Positions 39,882 to 54,500 of a stretch of 64,000 nt of DNA are shown piece by piece. Source of the DNA: Saprolegnia diclina VS20 (Eukaryota > Oomycota > Saprolegniomycetes > Saprolegniales > Saprolegniaceae); assembly GCF_000281045.1 (NCBI RefSeq), contig NW_008246071.1, positions 989,138 to 1,053,137 on the forward strand. Reading direction: 5' to 3'. The position numbers and the translations under genes were made by a program. The stretch's first letter is position 1. Each line of letters begins with the position of its first letter. Below the pieces are notes generated by a model, which was not told the origin of the DNA, did not search any database, and saw nothing but the letters and a program-made list of their open reading frames with translations.

Positions 39882-41237
39882 CGGGATGTGGCAACATTGC
39901 CGAAAAGATCGGGTTTGGGCGCGAGGTTGATCGGGCTATATTGTGCTTTTCACAAAGGGTGCAACGGATCGCCCTCCACATGCGCGAGATGAGCGTCTCG
40001 CAATGCTACTGCAATGGAAGCCGCGACCGAGCCTGCATACGTCGTCGACCTTGATGCGCCCGCCGGAAATTGCTCGCCGGCGCCGAGCACTGGCCGCTTC
40101 TGATCGAATCGCGGTAGGGTGGTTTTTGGCGGCGGTGCTCCGAAGACGAACGCCGCATGGTCGCAAAGCACCTAAGTGCAACGTTCGGAGACTACGTAGT
40201 ATGTGTCTACGGTATTGTATGGCGTCCACATCGTCGCGATGGTCGTGGGCACACACGGCGTGACCAACGCGACCTGGGCAATTGGCAAGAGAAGACGAAC
40301 GCACAATATTGGCCTTGTGATTGCTTCAAAATCGACTCAGATAAATTCGAAGGAAATGCAAGCCGACATTTGGTCGTCTTCTCTGCAGAGAAGCAGCACG
40401 AGATGGCAGTGTTCAAGCGGCCTTTTGCAAGGCAGGGACACATCGTGCCCCGTCGGGACGTTGTCTCTGTTGTCAGAAGCGTCAGGCAACGATTCGTTAA
40501 TGCGACCGGTGGTGCAATCCTGAAGCGGACACGTCTACCCCCACGCCGATTTTGCCATATGCAGTGGCAGTCATTCGCAAGATTGGCTACATTGGCGTGG
40601 GCAATAGTGGCTCTGGCGTGCGAGCACCTACTAGAACAACGTATTTCTGTTCACGACCACCGCGTGCTGGCGTAGGCACTGGCAACGCGTTGCAGCGTCG
40701 GCGGCGACTGTATCTTCGTGCACTGCATTTAGCTCGTCATTTGCCCGTCTCGCGTTGGTCGACCTGTTTGATACTAGCGCGGTAGGACCAGCTTCAAGCT
40801 ATCAAGCACTTCGCCGTGTACCATGCGCACGAAAACGAATAGAACTGACCATGTACTGGCCTCTTCCTCCCTCTTTGCAGACGAGGAGAAGGCGAAGAGT
40901 GCCACGGTTGTACGGTACCCCATATGAGCATGACTCGCATCTCGTGAGCGATACTCCACTTGATGATCCATCACGCACAGTGGTCTTGCCGCTCTGCCGC
41001 GGCTGCGTGGCATGTCGCTGGCACCGCGACAAACTCTGTTTCGCAAAAACAGAGTTTGACGACATGCAAGCGAGGAATCCAATCAGCACACGCCGACGGA
41101 AATCATATATTTCAGCCAATCATCGATGCGATCGAAAGATCGCTTTTTCAACCAATCAGAGACGTGTGTCGGATGGGCCGAAGGGGCGGGAGTTGAAACG
41201 ACGCATCTTGGCAGCGACGCCTGGTAGACCCAACTGC
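39882..41237. promoter_or_regulatory. Long divergent intergenic region upstream of the dynein gene
   Basis: The 1356 bases between the DUF1765-like gene and the dynein start. CCAAT boxes at 41116-41120 and 41152-41156 lie 80-120 bases upstream of the dynein ATG. A strong hairpin (41031-41057) is listed separately. Short frames in 40150-40680 have no family signal and I cannot splice them into a convincing gene. Confidence 0.45.
41031..41057. repeat. Perfect 11-bp inverted repeat
   Basis: Arm AAACTCTGTTT (41031-41041), loop CGCAA (41042-41046), arm AAACAGAGTTT (41047-41057). It lies 60 bases upstream of the first dynein CCAAT box. It could be a factor-binding palindrome or a transcription-end hairpin. 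Confidence 0.8.
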
Positions 41238-44200
41238 ATGGAGGACGACCGGCAAGTCGACGATGGAGCGGGGGACGTGGAGGAAGAGAAGACGGATCTC
41301 TCGCCCGAGGAGCAGCTCGAGCACGACCGGCGCATGCTCGAACAGCGCTTCCGTCTCCACAAGCGCATGCGCAAGGAAGCCAAGGAGCGCCTCGAGTTGA
41401 TCAAGACCAAGTCGACGCGGAAGAAGCAGTCGCATGTCGACTACCAGAACCTGCCGCACAAGTGGAAGGATGCTGTCGTGCTCGAGGACGAGCTCAAGCG
41501 CCGCGAGCAGCTCAAGGTACTCCGCGGCCCCGAGCTCGTGCGCCCTTTCCCAGGCCGCATTCGCACAACGGCGCCCATTACGCTGGACGCCGACGCCGAG
41601 CGGCAGCAGCAGATCGACGAGTACGCCAAGAACGCTGCCAAGAATGAAGCGTACGTCCGTGGGCTCAACGACATCATCAAATCTCGTCTCGTAGGGCGGC
41701 CAATGTCGAGCTTGACGAATACCTCAAGCTCGATCAGTCCAAGCTGCCGCTGCATCAATTCGACAGCACCGAGTACGAGACCAAGACTGCTGACGAGTGG
41801 CTCTCGCTTACCAAGATGGGCGCGTCGCCCTTCTTTGTCAAGAATGAGTGGCGCTGGCGGCCATGCGTCGTCGACAGCTACAACTCGATCACGGAAAAGT
41901 ACACGATCCAGTTCCAAGGCTCGGACAAGCAAAAGCAAGTCCGTCGCATCAACCTTCGCTTTGACCTCGTACGCATATATCTCATTTTGTGTCATGAGGT
42001 GCATCGATGCATGTAGGAAGATCCTGCCGTCTTCCAGCGACGCATTGACGAAGCCGTCCGACGCCGCGAGGAAGCCAAGGCGCAAATGCGCTTCGACTAC
42101 TTTATCGCGCAGCAAGATGCAATCGAACCTCGGGCAATGGGTCGCCCGACGCTCGAAGGCATCCATCGTCGCGTCGTCGAGGGCTTGACGTCGGACGTTG
42201 GCGTCGAGGAGACGCACGCAGTGCTACTGCGGAACCTCACAGACGTGGTCATTCGCGAGTACGCTCGAAGCATGAAGAAGGCCGTGCTTGCGCACAAGCT
42301 CGAGTTTGACGATCATCTCCGGTTCAAGTACCAGAGCTTGAACCTGACGCCAATCCCACGGCCACTGTCCGCCCCCGCGTTTGGCAAGGTGCAAATTCCC
42401 GACCACGCGTACGACAAGGCGCGACGCATTGTGGGACGGAAGCATTACACGGCCATGGGTGGGTTCCTTCCCGTGCTTATGAAGATCTACCACGGCTGGG
42501 AAACGTCGTTCCAGAAGCTTACCTTCTGCACGACGTCGCTTGATACGCTCTCGCTACCGTGCCGGCTCGCCGACTTTGACGACGTACAGATGACCCATTG
42601 TTCCAAAGTCACGGAAATGCTCTCTGTGGTGCGTCCACCAATACAGGTTGAAAGGTACTGAAATGACTGGTAGGACTGGCGCCGCGCCATTTCCGAGAAC
42701 CTCGTCGATAGTTTGCAAGACACCCACGATTTTTTCATCTCGGATCGTGACGCCTACGCATCGGGTAGGCGTCTTTGCCTCCCAGACCGATTGCAGATCG
42801 ACATTGACACTAGGCGTACTGCAACGACTCTTGATGAGCATCCGTGTGCGCATGGCGGCGCAGATGCGCATGCTTGTGGAGCAGTCGACGCAAACATGGG
42901 TCGCGCTCGTCGAGGCCACGATCAAACGCTGCACCCCCAAGGTGGCCGACATGATTGTGCCCGTGGCATCTGTCTTTGCGGTCGAGCTTGCGATCGGCGA
43001 GGCTGGCGTCGTCGCGATGGTACCGTCGAGCCAAGAAATCAAGACGGTCATGCTCGCGCCGCTGGAAACCATGGTCGCCAACGTTAGTGCGATCGAGGTC
43101 ATTGACCCCGACTTGCTCTCGCTCCTCAACCTCGAACACCGCAAGTTGTTTGATATTTCCGTCAAAGACGAGGTCGTGCACGGTACACACTCGTGGACGT
43201 ACAGCGTCGTCGTCTCACGTATGGGAATAGAAACGGTTGTCAAGATTGCCAGCGCGCGTCGGGACGTGCTCAAGTACGTGAACGAGTCGATGAACCAGGT
43301 CATGGGGGTCGCGGACGCATATGGCCAGCACGCAGAGCTCATTGGCGTCGACGCCGCTGCGTTCATGAAGCAGTTCAAAGCCGACAATCCATCGCCCATT
43401 TCGCTGAGCGTCATGTGCGACGCGATCCGACGGTACCATGCGCTCGTGCTCGAGGTCGAGACGCTCAGCTTTGACGTGACGGGGTTTCCTCTTGTGTGCG
43501 TCAACGCCATGGGGCTCAAGGCGACGCTGCGGGAGCGAGGCACTGCGATCCGAGATGCGCTCATCGACTACATCGTGTTTGACGCGCGGGAGAAGAACAT
43601 TGATATTACGCGGCGCTACCAATCGATCTTGCATCGCATTACCGAGAAGCCCACGAACGAAGCCGAGCTCGCGGCCCTCAAGGACTTTATCAACGTTAGC
43701 AAGGTTGGTTTCTCGGCATTTTATGCGATATGCGGAATGCTAACGTTATTGTGGTTTAGGGTACGATCGCAGGAATTGTCAAGGAAGTCGAAGAGATCCA
43801 CGAGCGGCTTCATGCACTGCACGAGTTCTCACACACCATCACGGACGACGATTTTCGGCTGGCGTGGAGCACAAAGGAGTGGCCCCAGCGCGTTGCGCAT
43901 GCCGCCGACACGTGCGACTCAGCTCTCGAAGAAGACAAGATCCGCATGATGGACAAGCTGGCAATGGAGAAGGAGGCGTTTGAAGTCGACCTCGAGCGCT
44001 TTGAGAAGGATGTTGGACTCTTTCGGTCGTACGGGGAAATCGACATGACGGTGCGCACCCATGCTACACGAGCACCATATTCTAAGACGTTTGTGTAGGA
44101 CAAGTACGTCGAGATGGCGTCCACGTTGTACGATGCGATCTGTGAAGCAAAGCTCAAGGCCGACAACTTTAACCAGCGCGAAGCCGTCTTTGGGTTCCGC

Positions 44201-47200
44201 CCGACCGAGTATGCGATGATCACGAAGCTCGAAGCGGACTTCAATCCGTACTACAAGCTCTGGACCATGTGCGCCGAGTTCAACGTCAACAAGCAAGCGT
44301 GGCTCACCGGTCCGTTCCTTGAGCTCAAGGGCGGGGAGATCGAAGCCAATGTCACCGAGTGGTGGAAGGCAAGCTACAAGCTCAGCAAGCAGCTCGCCGA
44401 GGAAGCACCAGGGTCGGCCGAGGTTGCGCTCATCTTGCGCGAGCGCACGGACGAATTCCGAGCGTACTTGCCAGTGATCCAGTCGCTGGCGTCGCCAGCG
44501 CTTCGGGAGCGCCACTGGGAGCTGCTTCGCAACAAGATTGGACTCGAAGAGACGGACGAAGAGCTCACACTCGCCCAGCTGCTCGAGAAGGGAATCACCC
44601 AGCACATTGATACGATCCAAGAAGTGAGCATGGTCGCGGAGAAGGAGTATACGCTCGAGAAGAACCTCAGCGCGATGATCAGCGAGTGGGAACCCATCGA
44701 GTTTGAGTGTCTGCCATACCGCGAGACGGGCACGTACCTCATCAAGAGCGTGGACGACATTATCGCGCTCCTCGACGACCACATTGTCAAGACGCAGACA
44801 ATGCGCGGGTCTCCGTACGTCAAGAACATTGAGAAGGAGTGCAAAGCGTGGGAGAAAAAGCTCCAATACTCCCAGCAGCTCATTGACGAGTGGATGAGCT
44901 GCCAGCGCACGTGGCTGTACCTCGAAGCAATCTTCAGCTCGGAGGATATCATGCGACAAATGCCGACCGAAGCGCGGCGGTTCGCGTCCGTTGATGCACT
45001 CTGGCGCAAAACCATGGAAGACACGGTCGCGGACCCCAACTTTATGAACGTCATCAACATGGACAAGCTGCTCCAAAAGTTTCAAAAGGCCAACGAAAAG
45101 CTCGACGAGATCCAGAAAGGTTTGAACGACTACCTCGAGATGAAGCGCCTGTACTTTCCCCGCTTCTTCTTCCTCTCCAACGACGAACTCCTCGAGATCC
45201 TCAGCCAGACGAAGGAGCCAAAGGCCGTCCAGCCACACCTTGGCAAGTGCTTTGAAGGCATCAACAAGGTCACGTTTACGAACGTCCTCTTGATCACCGA
45301 GATGATCTCGAGCCAAGGCGAGGTCGTGACGCTCAAAACGACCGTCAACCCCGAGAGTGCTAAGAACAAGGGCAACGTCGAAATGTGGTTGCTTGAGCTC
45401 GAAATCAACCAATGGGACACGATCCGCGACCACACGGCGCGCGCGATCGGTACCTACCCCCAGGTACATGGGTGATTGCATGTCTTCAGACACTGATAGG
45501 TGCGTAGGTCATCCGCGAGCAGTGGATCTTGCAATGGCCCGCCCAAGTTGTGCTCGGCGCGTCGCAGGTGTACTGGACGACCGAAGTCAACGAAGCCATC
45601 ACGTCCAAGGGCAACGAAGGACTCAAGGAGTACGTGCAAGTGCTCAACACGCAGCTCGATAAAGTCGTCATGCTCGTGCGTGGTAACTTGACCAAGCTGG
45701 AGCGCACAACGATTGGTGCGCTCGTTGTCATTGACGTCCACGCTCGAGGTACTTTCTGGTTGAACATGTACATTTTAGAGATGGCCTGGTTTATAGACAC
45801 GATCGCACACATGATTGCGAAGGGCGTTGAGAACGACCAGGACTTTGAGTGGATCTCGCAGCTGCGCTACTACTGGATCGAAGGCGCCAAGGTCGCCAAG
45901 CAGTTTGACCTCCAAGCACGCATTGTGAATGCACGCGTCAAGTACGGCTACGAGTACCTCGGCAACACGATGCGCCTCGTGATTACGCCGCTCACCGATC
46001 GTTGCTACCGCACGATGATGGGAGCCATCGACTTGCTTTATGGTATCGTATCGAGCCGTTATATGCTCTCACCGTACCAATGTAGGCGGTGCGCCCGAGG
46101 GACCAGCCGGCACGGGCAAGACCGAGACTGTCAAGGATCTCTCCAAAGCCATTGCAATCCAGTGCGTCGTCTTCAACTGCTCCGACGGTCTTGACTACCT
46201 CGCCATGGCCAAGTTCTTCAAGGGCCTTGCGGGCTGCGGCTCGTGGTGTTGCTTTGACGAGTTCAACCGCATCAACATCGAAGTGCTCAGTGTCATTGCG
46301 CAGCAGATTTTGACCATCAACGAGGGCAAGAAGGCCAACGTGGACAAGTTTATGTTTGAAGGCACATACATCAAGCTCAATGCGAGCGCCAACGTCTTCA
46401 TTACCATGAACCCCGGTACGTCTTTATCTTCTCTTGGCAACTAAATAGAACCTCGCAATCGTAGGCTACGCTGGGCGTGCCGAGCTCCCCGATAACCTCA
46501 AGGCACTCTTTCGCCCATGTGCTATGATGGTACCCGACTATGCGCTCATCTCGGAGATCCGTCTCTACTCGTTTGGGTTTGCCAACGCTCGGGCCAATGC
46601 ACGCAAGCTCACGCAAGTGCTCCAGCTCAGCTCCGAGCAGCTGAGTTCGCAAAAACACTACGACTATGGCATGCGCGCCGTCAATTCGATTCTCGTCGCG
46701 GCCGGGAACCTTCGTCAACAGCTCGGCGACGACCCGTTCTGGACCGAAGACAAGATTGTCTTGCGGTGCGCTTCGTCCTAAATGAACGATCGTGACGGGT
46801 CCACACGTAGGTCGGTGCAGGATGTCAACTTGCCAAAGTTTACGACCGATGATCTGCCGCTCTTCCGAGGCATTACGTCCGACTTGTTTCCGGGCGCCGA
46901 GATCCCGTCGCCAGACCACGGCCGCCTCATCCCGATGATCAACCTCATGTGCACACAAGGCATCAGCATCGCGCCCGACTCGCTCACCAAGCTGCAACCC
47001 AAGGCCGAGTTTCGTCAAAAAGTCATCCAGCTCTACGAAACCGTGCGACTTCACCATGTACAGTCCGGTACAGGTGCCAACGAGTCGTTTCCTCGTAGGT
47101 ACTTGTACGTCATGGGCTCATGGTCGTTGGTATCACGGGCAGTGGCAAGACGTGCATTGTTCATACGTTGGCGGCCGCCATCACAGCCGTTTACAACGAA

Positions 47201-50200
47201 AGCGAGGGCAAGTCGCAGTCGCTCGTGCACGTGCACACGATGAACCCCAAGTCGATCACGTCCGGCCAGCTCTACGGCAACTTTGATGAAAATACACACG
47301 AGTGGAGCGACGGTGTCTTGGCCAAGACGTATCGCGACTGCGCACGCGACACAACCGACGACCGGCAATGGGTCATGTTTGACGGTCCCGTCGACGCGGT
47401 TTGGATCGAGAACATGAACACCGTCTTGGACGACAACAAGAAGCTATGCTTGATGAGCGGCGAGATTGTGAAAATGACGGACCGCATGACCATGATGTTC
47501 GAGACCGAGGACCTCGAAGAGGCGAGTCCGGCGACCGTCAGTCGCGTCGGCATGGTCTTTCTCGAGCCAAAGAACCTCGGCTGGGAGACTCTGCTGAAAA
47601 CCTGGTACACAAATGTTCCATTTGCGAGCAACTACCAAAGGGATATATATGTAGGCTCGAGCACTTTCTACCAAGCGACTTGAAGGCACAGTCAGCGTTT
47701 ATTCAAAACCTGTTCGAGTGGCTCGTGCCGCCGCTACTCTTTTTTGTCGACAAAAACTGCATTGTGCCCACGTCCGTGACTTTTCTCGAGCTCGTCGCGA
47801 GCTTGATTCGTCTCTTTGGCTGCATCCTCGACGTGCCAATCGCCAACCTCTCGTCCGACATTCGCGGCGTCCTCGAAGGCATGTTTTTGAAAGCTCTCGT
47901 GTGGTCGCTCGGTGCGTGCGTCGACGCCAAGTCGCGCGTCGCATTCGATTTGTACCTCCGCGCGCTCACGTCCGGTACGATCGACAGCAGCAACAACGAA
48001 GCGTACGCCAACTTTCGGCTCAAGAACCCTTCGTATGCGGTTGCGCCGCGCGCAACGACCGCCGCGTTTCCAGACGAAGGCATCGTGTACGACTATCGCT
48101 TTGACGGCAAGAAGGCGACGTGGGTCAACTGGATGGAGTCGGCGTCGACTGCCGCGATCCCGCGCGACATGCCGTTTACGTCGATCTTGGTGCCCACGAT
48201 CGATACGGAGCGCAACTCGTGGATTCTCGACACACTCTTGACGCACCACCACCACGTGCTCGCAACGGGCGACACGGGCACGGGCAAGTCCGTTTCGATC
48301 AAGAAGAAGCTGCTCACAGGGCTGAACGAGACGTTTTCGTCCATCTTTATGAACTTTAGCGCCCAAACCAGCGCCAACCAGACCCAAGACATCATCGAGT
48401 CCAAGCTCGATAAGCGCCGCAAAGGCGTCTTGGGGCCGCCGCTCGGCATGAGCTGCGTCATTTTCGTCGACGATCTCAACATGCCGGCCAAAGAGACGTA
48501 CGGCGCGCAGCCGCCGATTGAGCTCCTCCGGCAGTGGATGGGTCATGGCGGGTGGTACAACCGCAAGGACAATACGTTCTTGCAGCTCGTGGACGTGCAG
48601 TTTATCGCGGCCATGGGCCCACCGGGCGGCGGGCGCACCAAGATCACGCAGCGCTACATTCGGTACTTCAACTTGATCAACTTTGTGTCGTTCGACTCGA
48701 CGAGCCTCAAGCTCATCTTTTCCAAAATCTCGGACTGGTTCCTCATGAACTTTCCGGCGTCCATCAAGGCCATGACCACGCCCGTCGTCGCGGCAACGAT
48801 CGACATTTACGACAACATTTCATCGACGCTGCTGCCGACGCCGGCCAAGTCACACTACACCTTCAACCTGCGCGATCTCTCCAAGGTGTTTCAGGGCATC
48901 TCGCTCGGTACCCCCGATGTGCTCAAGGATGCCAAAGACGTGGTGCGGCTATGGAGTCACGAGTGCCTCCGTGTCTTTCACGACCGTCTCATTGACCAAA
49001 GCGACCGGTCGTGGTTCCTCAACGTACTCGGCGAGACCGTTCAGACGCACTTTACGCTCAACTACGTCAAGGACGTCCGGGGGCCGAACGAAGTGCTCAT
49101 TTACGGGAATTTCGGAGACGCCAAGTCGACCAAGAAGATCTACGCCGAGCTCCGGGACCGTGACACGCTCCAGAAATCCATGACGCTCTTTCTCGAGGAC
49201 TTTAACAACATGACGTCGGCGCCCATGAGGCTCGTGCTGTTCCAGAACGCGATCGAGCACGTCGCGCGCATCTCGCGTGTCATCCACCAGCCGTACGGCA
49301 ACTCGCTTCTCGTCGGCGTCGGCGGCAGCGGTCGCAAGTCCCTCACGACGCTCGCGGTGTTTATGGCCGACTTTAAGCTCTTCCAGATTGAAATCTCCAA
49401 GTCCTACTCGCGCAACGATTGGCGCAACGACTTGAAAAAGGTGCTCCAGCTCAGTGGTGTCTCGAACCAGCCGACAGTCTTTCTCTTTTCAGACACGCAG
49501 ATCGTCGAGGAGTCGTACCTCGAGGACATCAACGGCATCCTCAACACGGGCGAAGTCGCGAATCTCTGGGCCAACGACGAGCTCATGACCATCAACGAAG
49601 GCGTCGAGAGCGCTGCGAACGCCGCGGGTCTCAATACGAGCAATGCCGCCGAGGTCTACAACTTCTTTGTCAGTCGGTGCCGCACGAACTTGCATGTTGT
49701 GCTGGCGCTGAGTCCGATCGGCGACGCGTTCCGTCGGCGCCTGCGCATGTTTCCGTCGCTTGTCAACTGCTGCACGATCGATTGGTTCACCGAGTGGCCG
49801 GAAGAGGCCCTTCGCAGTGTCGCCGACCACTTTCTCGTCGACATTGAAATGCCGTCCAAGATGAAGATTGGCCTCGTCGATGTGTGCGTCGATATGCAAG
49901 AACGTGTCTCGATGATGTCGCGCGACTTTCTCCAGAGCTTGCGCCGGCACTACTACGTGACGCCGACGTCGTACCTTGAGCTCATCAACACGTTCAAGAA
50001 GCTCCTCAACACGAAGCGCATGGAAGTGAGTCAAATGAAACAGCGCTACGACAACGGCTTGACCAAGCTCATGGAGACGGCCGACCAAGTCGAAAAGATG
50101 CAAGTCGAGCTCGAAGCGCTCCAACCAATGCTCAAGGTCGCCACGGTCGAGACGGACGCGCTTCTTGAGACGATTGCGCGCGAGCAAAAAGACGCGAATG

Positions 50201-53200
50201 CGACCAAGACAGTCGTCGCCGCCGAAGAGGCGCAGTGCAATGAGCAAGCCGCGGCGGCGATGGAGATCAAGACACAGTGCGAGGCCGGCTTGGCCGAGGC
50301 GATTCCAGCGCTCGAGTCGGCTGTCAAGGCGCTCCAGACGCTGACGAAAGGTGATATCACCGAGGTCAAGGCCATGAAGAAGCCGCCAGACGGCGTCAAG
50401 CTCGTCATGGAGGCCGTGTGCATCATGATGAGTGTCGCACCGCTCAAGATCAAGGACCCCGCGGGCGGTACGAAAAAGATCGACGACTACTGGGGCCCGG
50501 CTCAGAAAACGCTACTGAACGACACGCGCTTTTTGCAAAACCTCCTCGACTACGACAAGGACAACATCTCGGCTGAAATCGCCGAGAAGGTTCGGCCGTA
50601 TGCCGAGAACCCGGACTTTTCACCGCCAATCATCAAGAAGGCCTCCGTGGCTGCGTCCGGTCTCTGCTCGTGGGTGCATGCGATGGCCGTGTACAACCGC
50701 GTCTCGAAAGTGGTAGCGCCTAAGCGTGAAGCGCTCAAAGCGGCGACATTGCAGCTGGAAGCGGCACAAACCAACCTCAAGGCCAAGCAAGACGCGCTCC
50801 AGGTCGTGCTCGACAAGGTCGCACGCCTCGAGGCCGACCTTGCGGGCGCCATGAAGAAGAAGGCGGACTTGCAATTCCAGGTCGATGATTGCAGCAAAAA
50901 GCTTATTCGCGCCAACCAACTCATTGGCGGTCTTGGCGGCGAGCGCTCGCGCTGGCAAGAGATGAGCGCCAAGCTCCAGATTGTGTACGACAATGTCATT
51001 GGCGACATCATGCTCAGTAGCGGCGTCATCGCGTACCTCGGCGCGTTCACATCGGCCTTCCGCGAAAACGCCGTAGAGCATTGGAGCGAGCAGCTGCAGA
51101 TGAAGGGCATTACGTGCTCGGACAAGTACAGCTTGACGACGACGCTCGGCGACCCTGTGAAGATTCGCGAGTGGACCATCTGCAAGCTCCCGAACGACTC
51201 GTTCTCGATTGACAATGCCATCATGCTCTTTCGAAGCAACCGCTGGCCCCTTGTACGTCTCGATATGTACACAAATGGATGGATATAATGTGCAACTTGT
51301 GTAGATGATTGATCCGCAAGGCCAAGCGAATCGGTGGGTCAAAAACATGGAGGAGAAGTCGAGTAGTCTCAAGGTCGTCAAGCTCACGCAAGCCGGGTTC
51401 GTCCGCGCGCTCGAGAACGCCATTGTCGTCGGCGCGCCCATGCTTATCGAGAACCTCGCAGAAGAAATCGACCCAATGCTCGAGCCGGTCTTGCTCAAGC
51501 AGATTGTCAAGGCTGGTGGCGTGCTCACGATCCGACTCGGCGACAACACGGTCGAGTACGACCCCAACTTTCGACTGTACATGACGACCAAGCTCCGGAA
51601 CCCGCATTACGCACCGGAGACGTGCGTCAAAGTCAACTTGCTCAACTTTATGGCGACTGAGGAAGGGCTCCAGGACCAAATGCTCGGTATCGTCGTTGCC
51701 AAAGAAGAGCCAGTACTCGAAGCGCAGCGAGAAAAGCTCGTGCTCGAGGATGCGGCCAACAAGAAGACTCTGAAAGAAATCGAAGACAAGATTCTCCACA
51801 TGCTGCAGACGGCCGAGGGCAACATTCTGAACGACGAACGGCTCATTGAGACCCTCGGAGCCTCCAAGATCACGGCGAATACGATCGAAATCAAGGTTCA
51901 GGAGGCCGCCGCGACCCAACTCATCATTGCCGAGAAGCGGGCGGGGTACACACCCGTGGCGTTCCGCGCGTCACAGCTCTTTTTCTGCATCGCCGACCTC
52001 TCGGTGATTGACCCCATGTACCAGTATGCGCTCGAGTGGTTCATTCAGCTCTTTGTCTACTCGATTGCACGTGCTGAGAAGAGCGCCGACTTGGCCAAGC
52101 GGCTCGTGAACCTCAACGAGCAGTTTACGTACACCTTGTACGTCAACGTGTGCCGGTCGCTTTTTGAGAAGGACAAGCTCCTCTTTGCGTTCCTGCTCAC
52201 CGTCAAGATCCTCACGGGCAACAAGACGATTACGCCGGGTGACCTCCGGTATTTCTTCACGGGCAACACGGCAATGGACTCGAGCAAACCGAATCCGTGC
52301 CCGAATTGGATGAGCATGAAGACGTGGGCCGACGTCGTTGGGCTCGAGAACCTTCCGGCGTTCCCCAACTTTGGCGACACGTTTGTATCCGAGCTGGCGC
52401 TCTGGGCCACGTGCTACAACTCGCAGGACCCGGCAGTCGACATGATGCAGATCCCGTCCATGGCCTCGTACGACTCGTTCCAGCGCCTCGTTGTGCTGCG
52501 CTGCTTCCGGCCGGACAAGGTCGTACCGAGCGTCATGCTGTTTGTCGCAGCGCAAATGGGCCAGCGCTTTATCGAGCCGCAGCCGTTTGATCTGAAAGCC
52601 GGCTACGACGACTCGACGTGCGCGACACCGCTCATCTTTGTGCTCACGCCCGGTGCAGACCCCATGTCGGAGCTCCTCAAGCTCGCGGCCGAGATGGGCT
52701 TTACGAAAAAGTTTGTCGCTATTTCGCTGGGGCAGGGGCAGGGCCCCCTTGCGGAAAATGCGATCGCGGAAGCCATCGACAATGGCAACTGGGTTTGCCT
52801 CCAAAACTGCCATCTCAGCGTAAGTTGGCTCCCGACGCTCGAACGACTCTGTGAAGAGATCACGCCAGATCGCGTCCACGCGTCGTTCCGTTTGTGGCTC
52901 ACGTCCGAGCCGTCGCGGCAATTCCCGCCCTTTATTCTGCAAAACGGAGTCAAAATGACCAACGAACCACCAAAAGGCATGCGTGCCAACTTGAAGGGGA
53001 GTTATCTCACTTTCTCGGACGACTGGCTCAGCTCGTGCTCGCGTCCCGTCGAATTCAAGAAGCTTCTCTTTGGCTTGTGTTTCTTTCATGCGACGGTCCG
53101 TGAACGCACCAAGTTTGGCCCGCTTGGTTGGAATATCAAGTATGTGTTTTCGGGCTCGGACCTCAATATTTCCAAGGACCAGCTCAAGATCTGCCTCGAC

Positions 53201-54500
53201 GACCTCAACGGAAGCGACGCAATTCCGTACGCAGCGCTTGGGTACCTCGCCGGCGAGTGCAACTATGGCGGCCGCGTCACGGACGACAAGGATCGGCGCT
53301 GCATTGTCAATACGCTCTCGGACTTTTACACGCCGCTCATCCAGGACGACACGTACAAGTTTAGCCCGTCCGGGCTCTACTTTGCGCCCGGCAATGGCCC
53401 ACTGCAAACGTACCTCGACTACATTGATCAACTCCCAATGAACGAAGGCCCCGAGATCTTTGGCTTGCACGACAACGCCAACATTTCATGTGCGATCGCT
53501 GAAACCAATCTCCTCTTGGAGTCGGCGCTCTCGCTCCAGCCGCGAAGCAGCGGCGGTGGTGGCAAGTCCTGGGACCAGTCGCTCGCCGAAGTCGCGGCCG
53601 ACATTGGCAGTCGCATTCCGCCCGTCTTTGATATTGAAAAGGCCGATCTCGACTTTCCCGTGTGTTACGAAGAGAGCATGAACACGGTGCTGACGCAAGA
53701 GCTCATTCGCTTCAACAAACTCATCGTGATCATCTCGCGGAGCCTCAAGGAAGTCCAGCGTGCGCTGAAAGGGCTCGTCGTCCTCTCGGCCGAGCTGGAG
53801 GCGATGGGCAATTCGATGGTCAACGGCCAAGTGCCCGGTATGTGGGCGAGCGTCGCGTACCCGTCGCTCAAGCCGCTCGGCAGCTGGGTCACGGACTTTC
53901 TTGCACGCCTCTCGTTTTTGCAAGCGTGGATCGATGCGAAGCAGTCACCGACGATCTATTGGGTCTCGGGCTTCTTCTTCACGCAAGCCTTCATCACAGG
54001 CACGCTTCAAAATTACGCCCGAAAGCACCAGCAGCCCATCGACCAGGTAGGATTGTGCTGCGTCATCACTTGTGGACGCATTCAAGTAGGTCGGGTACGA
54101 CATGCAAGTGCTGACGCTGGCGGCCTCGGACGCCATCACGTCCAAAGCCGAAGATGGAGCCTTTATCAATGGCCTCTTCATGGAGGGTGCGCGCTGGGAC
54201 AACGGCATTATGGCGATCGCCGAGTCGCGTCACCGCGAGCTGCACGTTGCGATGCCCGTCATCTTGCTCTTACCCAAGCGCCGCGACGCGATCGAGCCCG
54301 TCAAGGACAGCGACCCGAAAGGCACTGCCCACGTGTACATGTGTCCTGTCTACAAGACCAGTTTGCGCCAAGGTACGCTTTCGACGACAGGGCACTCGAC
54401 CAACTTTGTCATGTTCCTGCGCATCCCGATGGCGCCCGAGCACAACCAAAAACACTGGATCCGACGGGGTGTCGCCATGTTGACGCAGCTCGACATTTAG
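41238..54500 (+). CDS. Axonemal inner-arm dynein heavy chain (DNAH3/7/12 type)
   Basis: Single-headed motor of the flagellar inner arm. Sixteen exons (introns 43-56 bases) give 4180 residues: 41238-41650, 41695-41968, 42017-42628, 42674-42764, 42814-43703, 43760-44050, 44099-45463, 45508-45748, 45797-46042, 46086-46415, 46465-46765, 46811-47042, 47099-47604, 47655-51252, 51305-54046, 54090-54500. The tail and linker ([20 protein letters not shown]) lead to AAA1 GPAGTGKT near 1480 with [11 protein letters not shown]2 GITGSGKT near 1773, AAA3 GDTGTGKS near 2136 and AAA4 GVGGSGRKS near 2483. Then come the stalk coiled coil (about 2700-3000), AAA5/AAA6 and the C-terminal domain ([35 protein letters not shown]). 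Length and C-terminus fit the short inner-arm class. It implies motile, flagellated zoospores. Confidence 0.95.

Noticed and set aside
40150-40680. Short open frames in the dynein upstream region
   Set aside because: Overlapping frames with no codon bias, no domain and no in-phase splicing partners.
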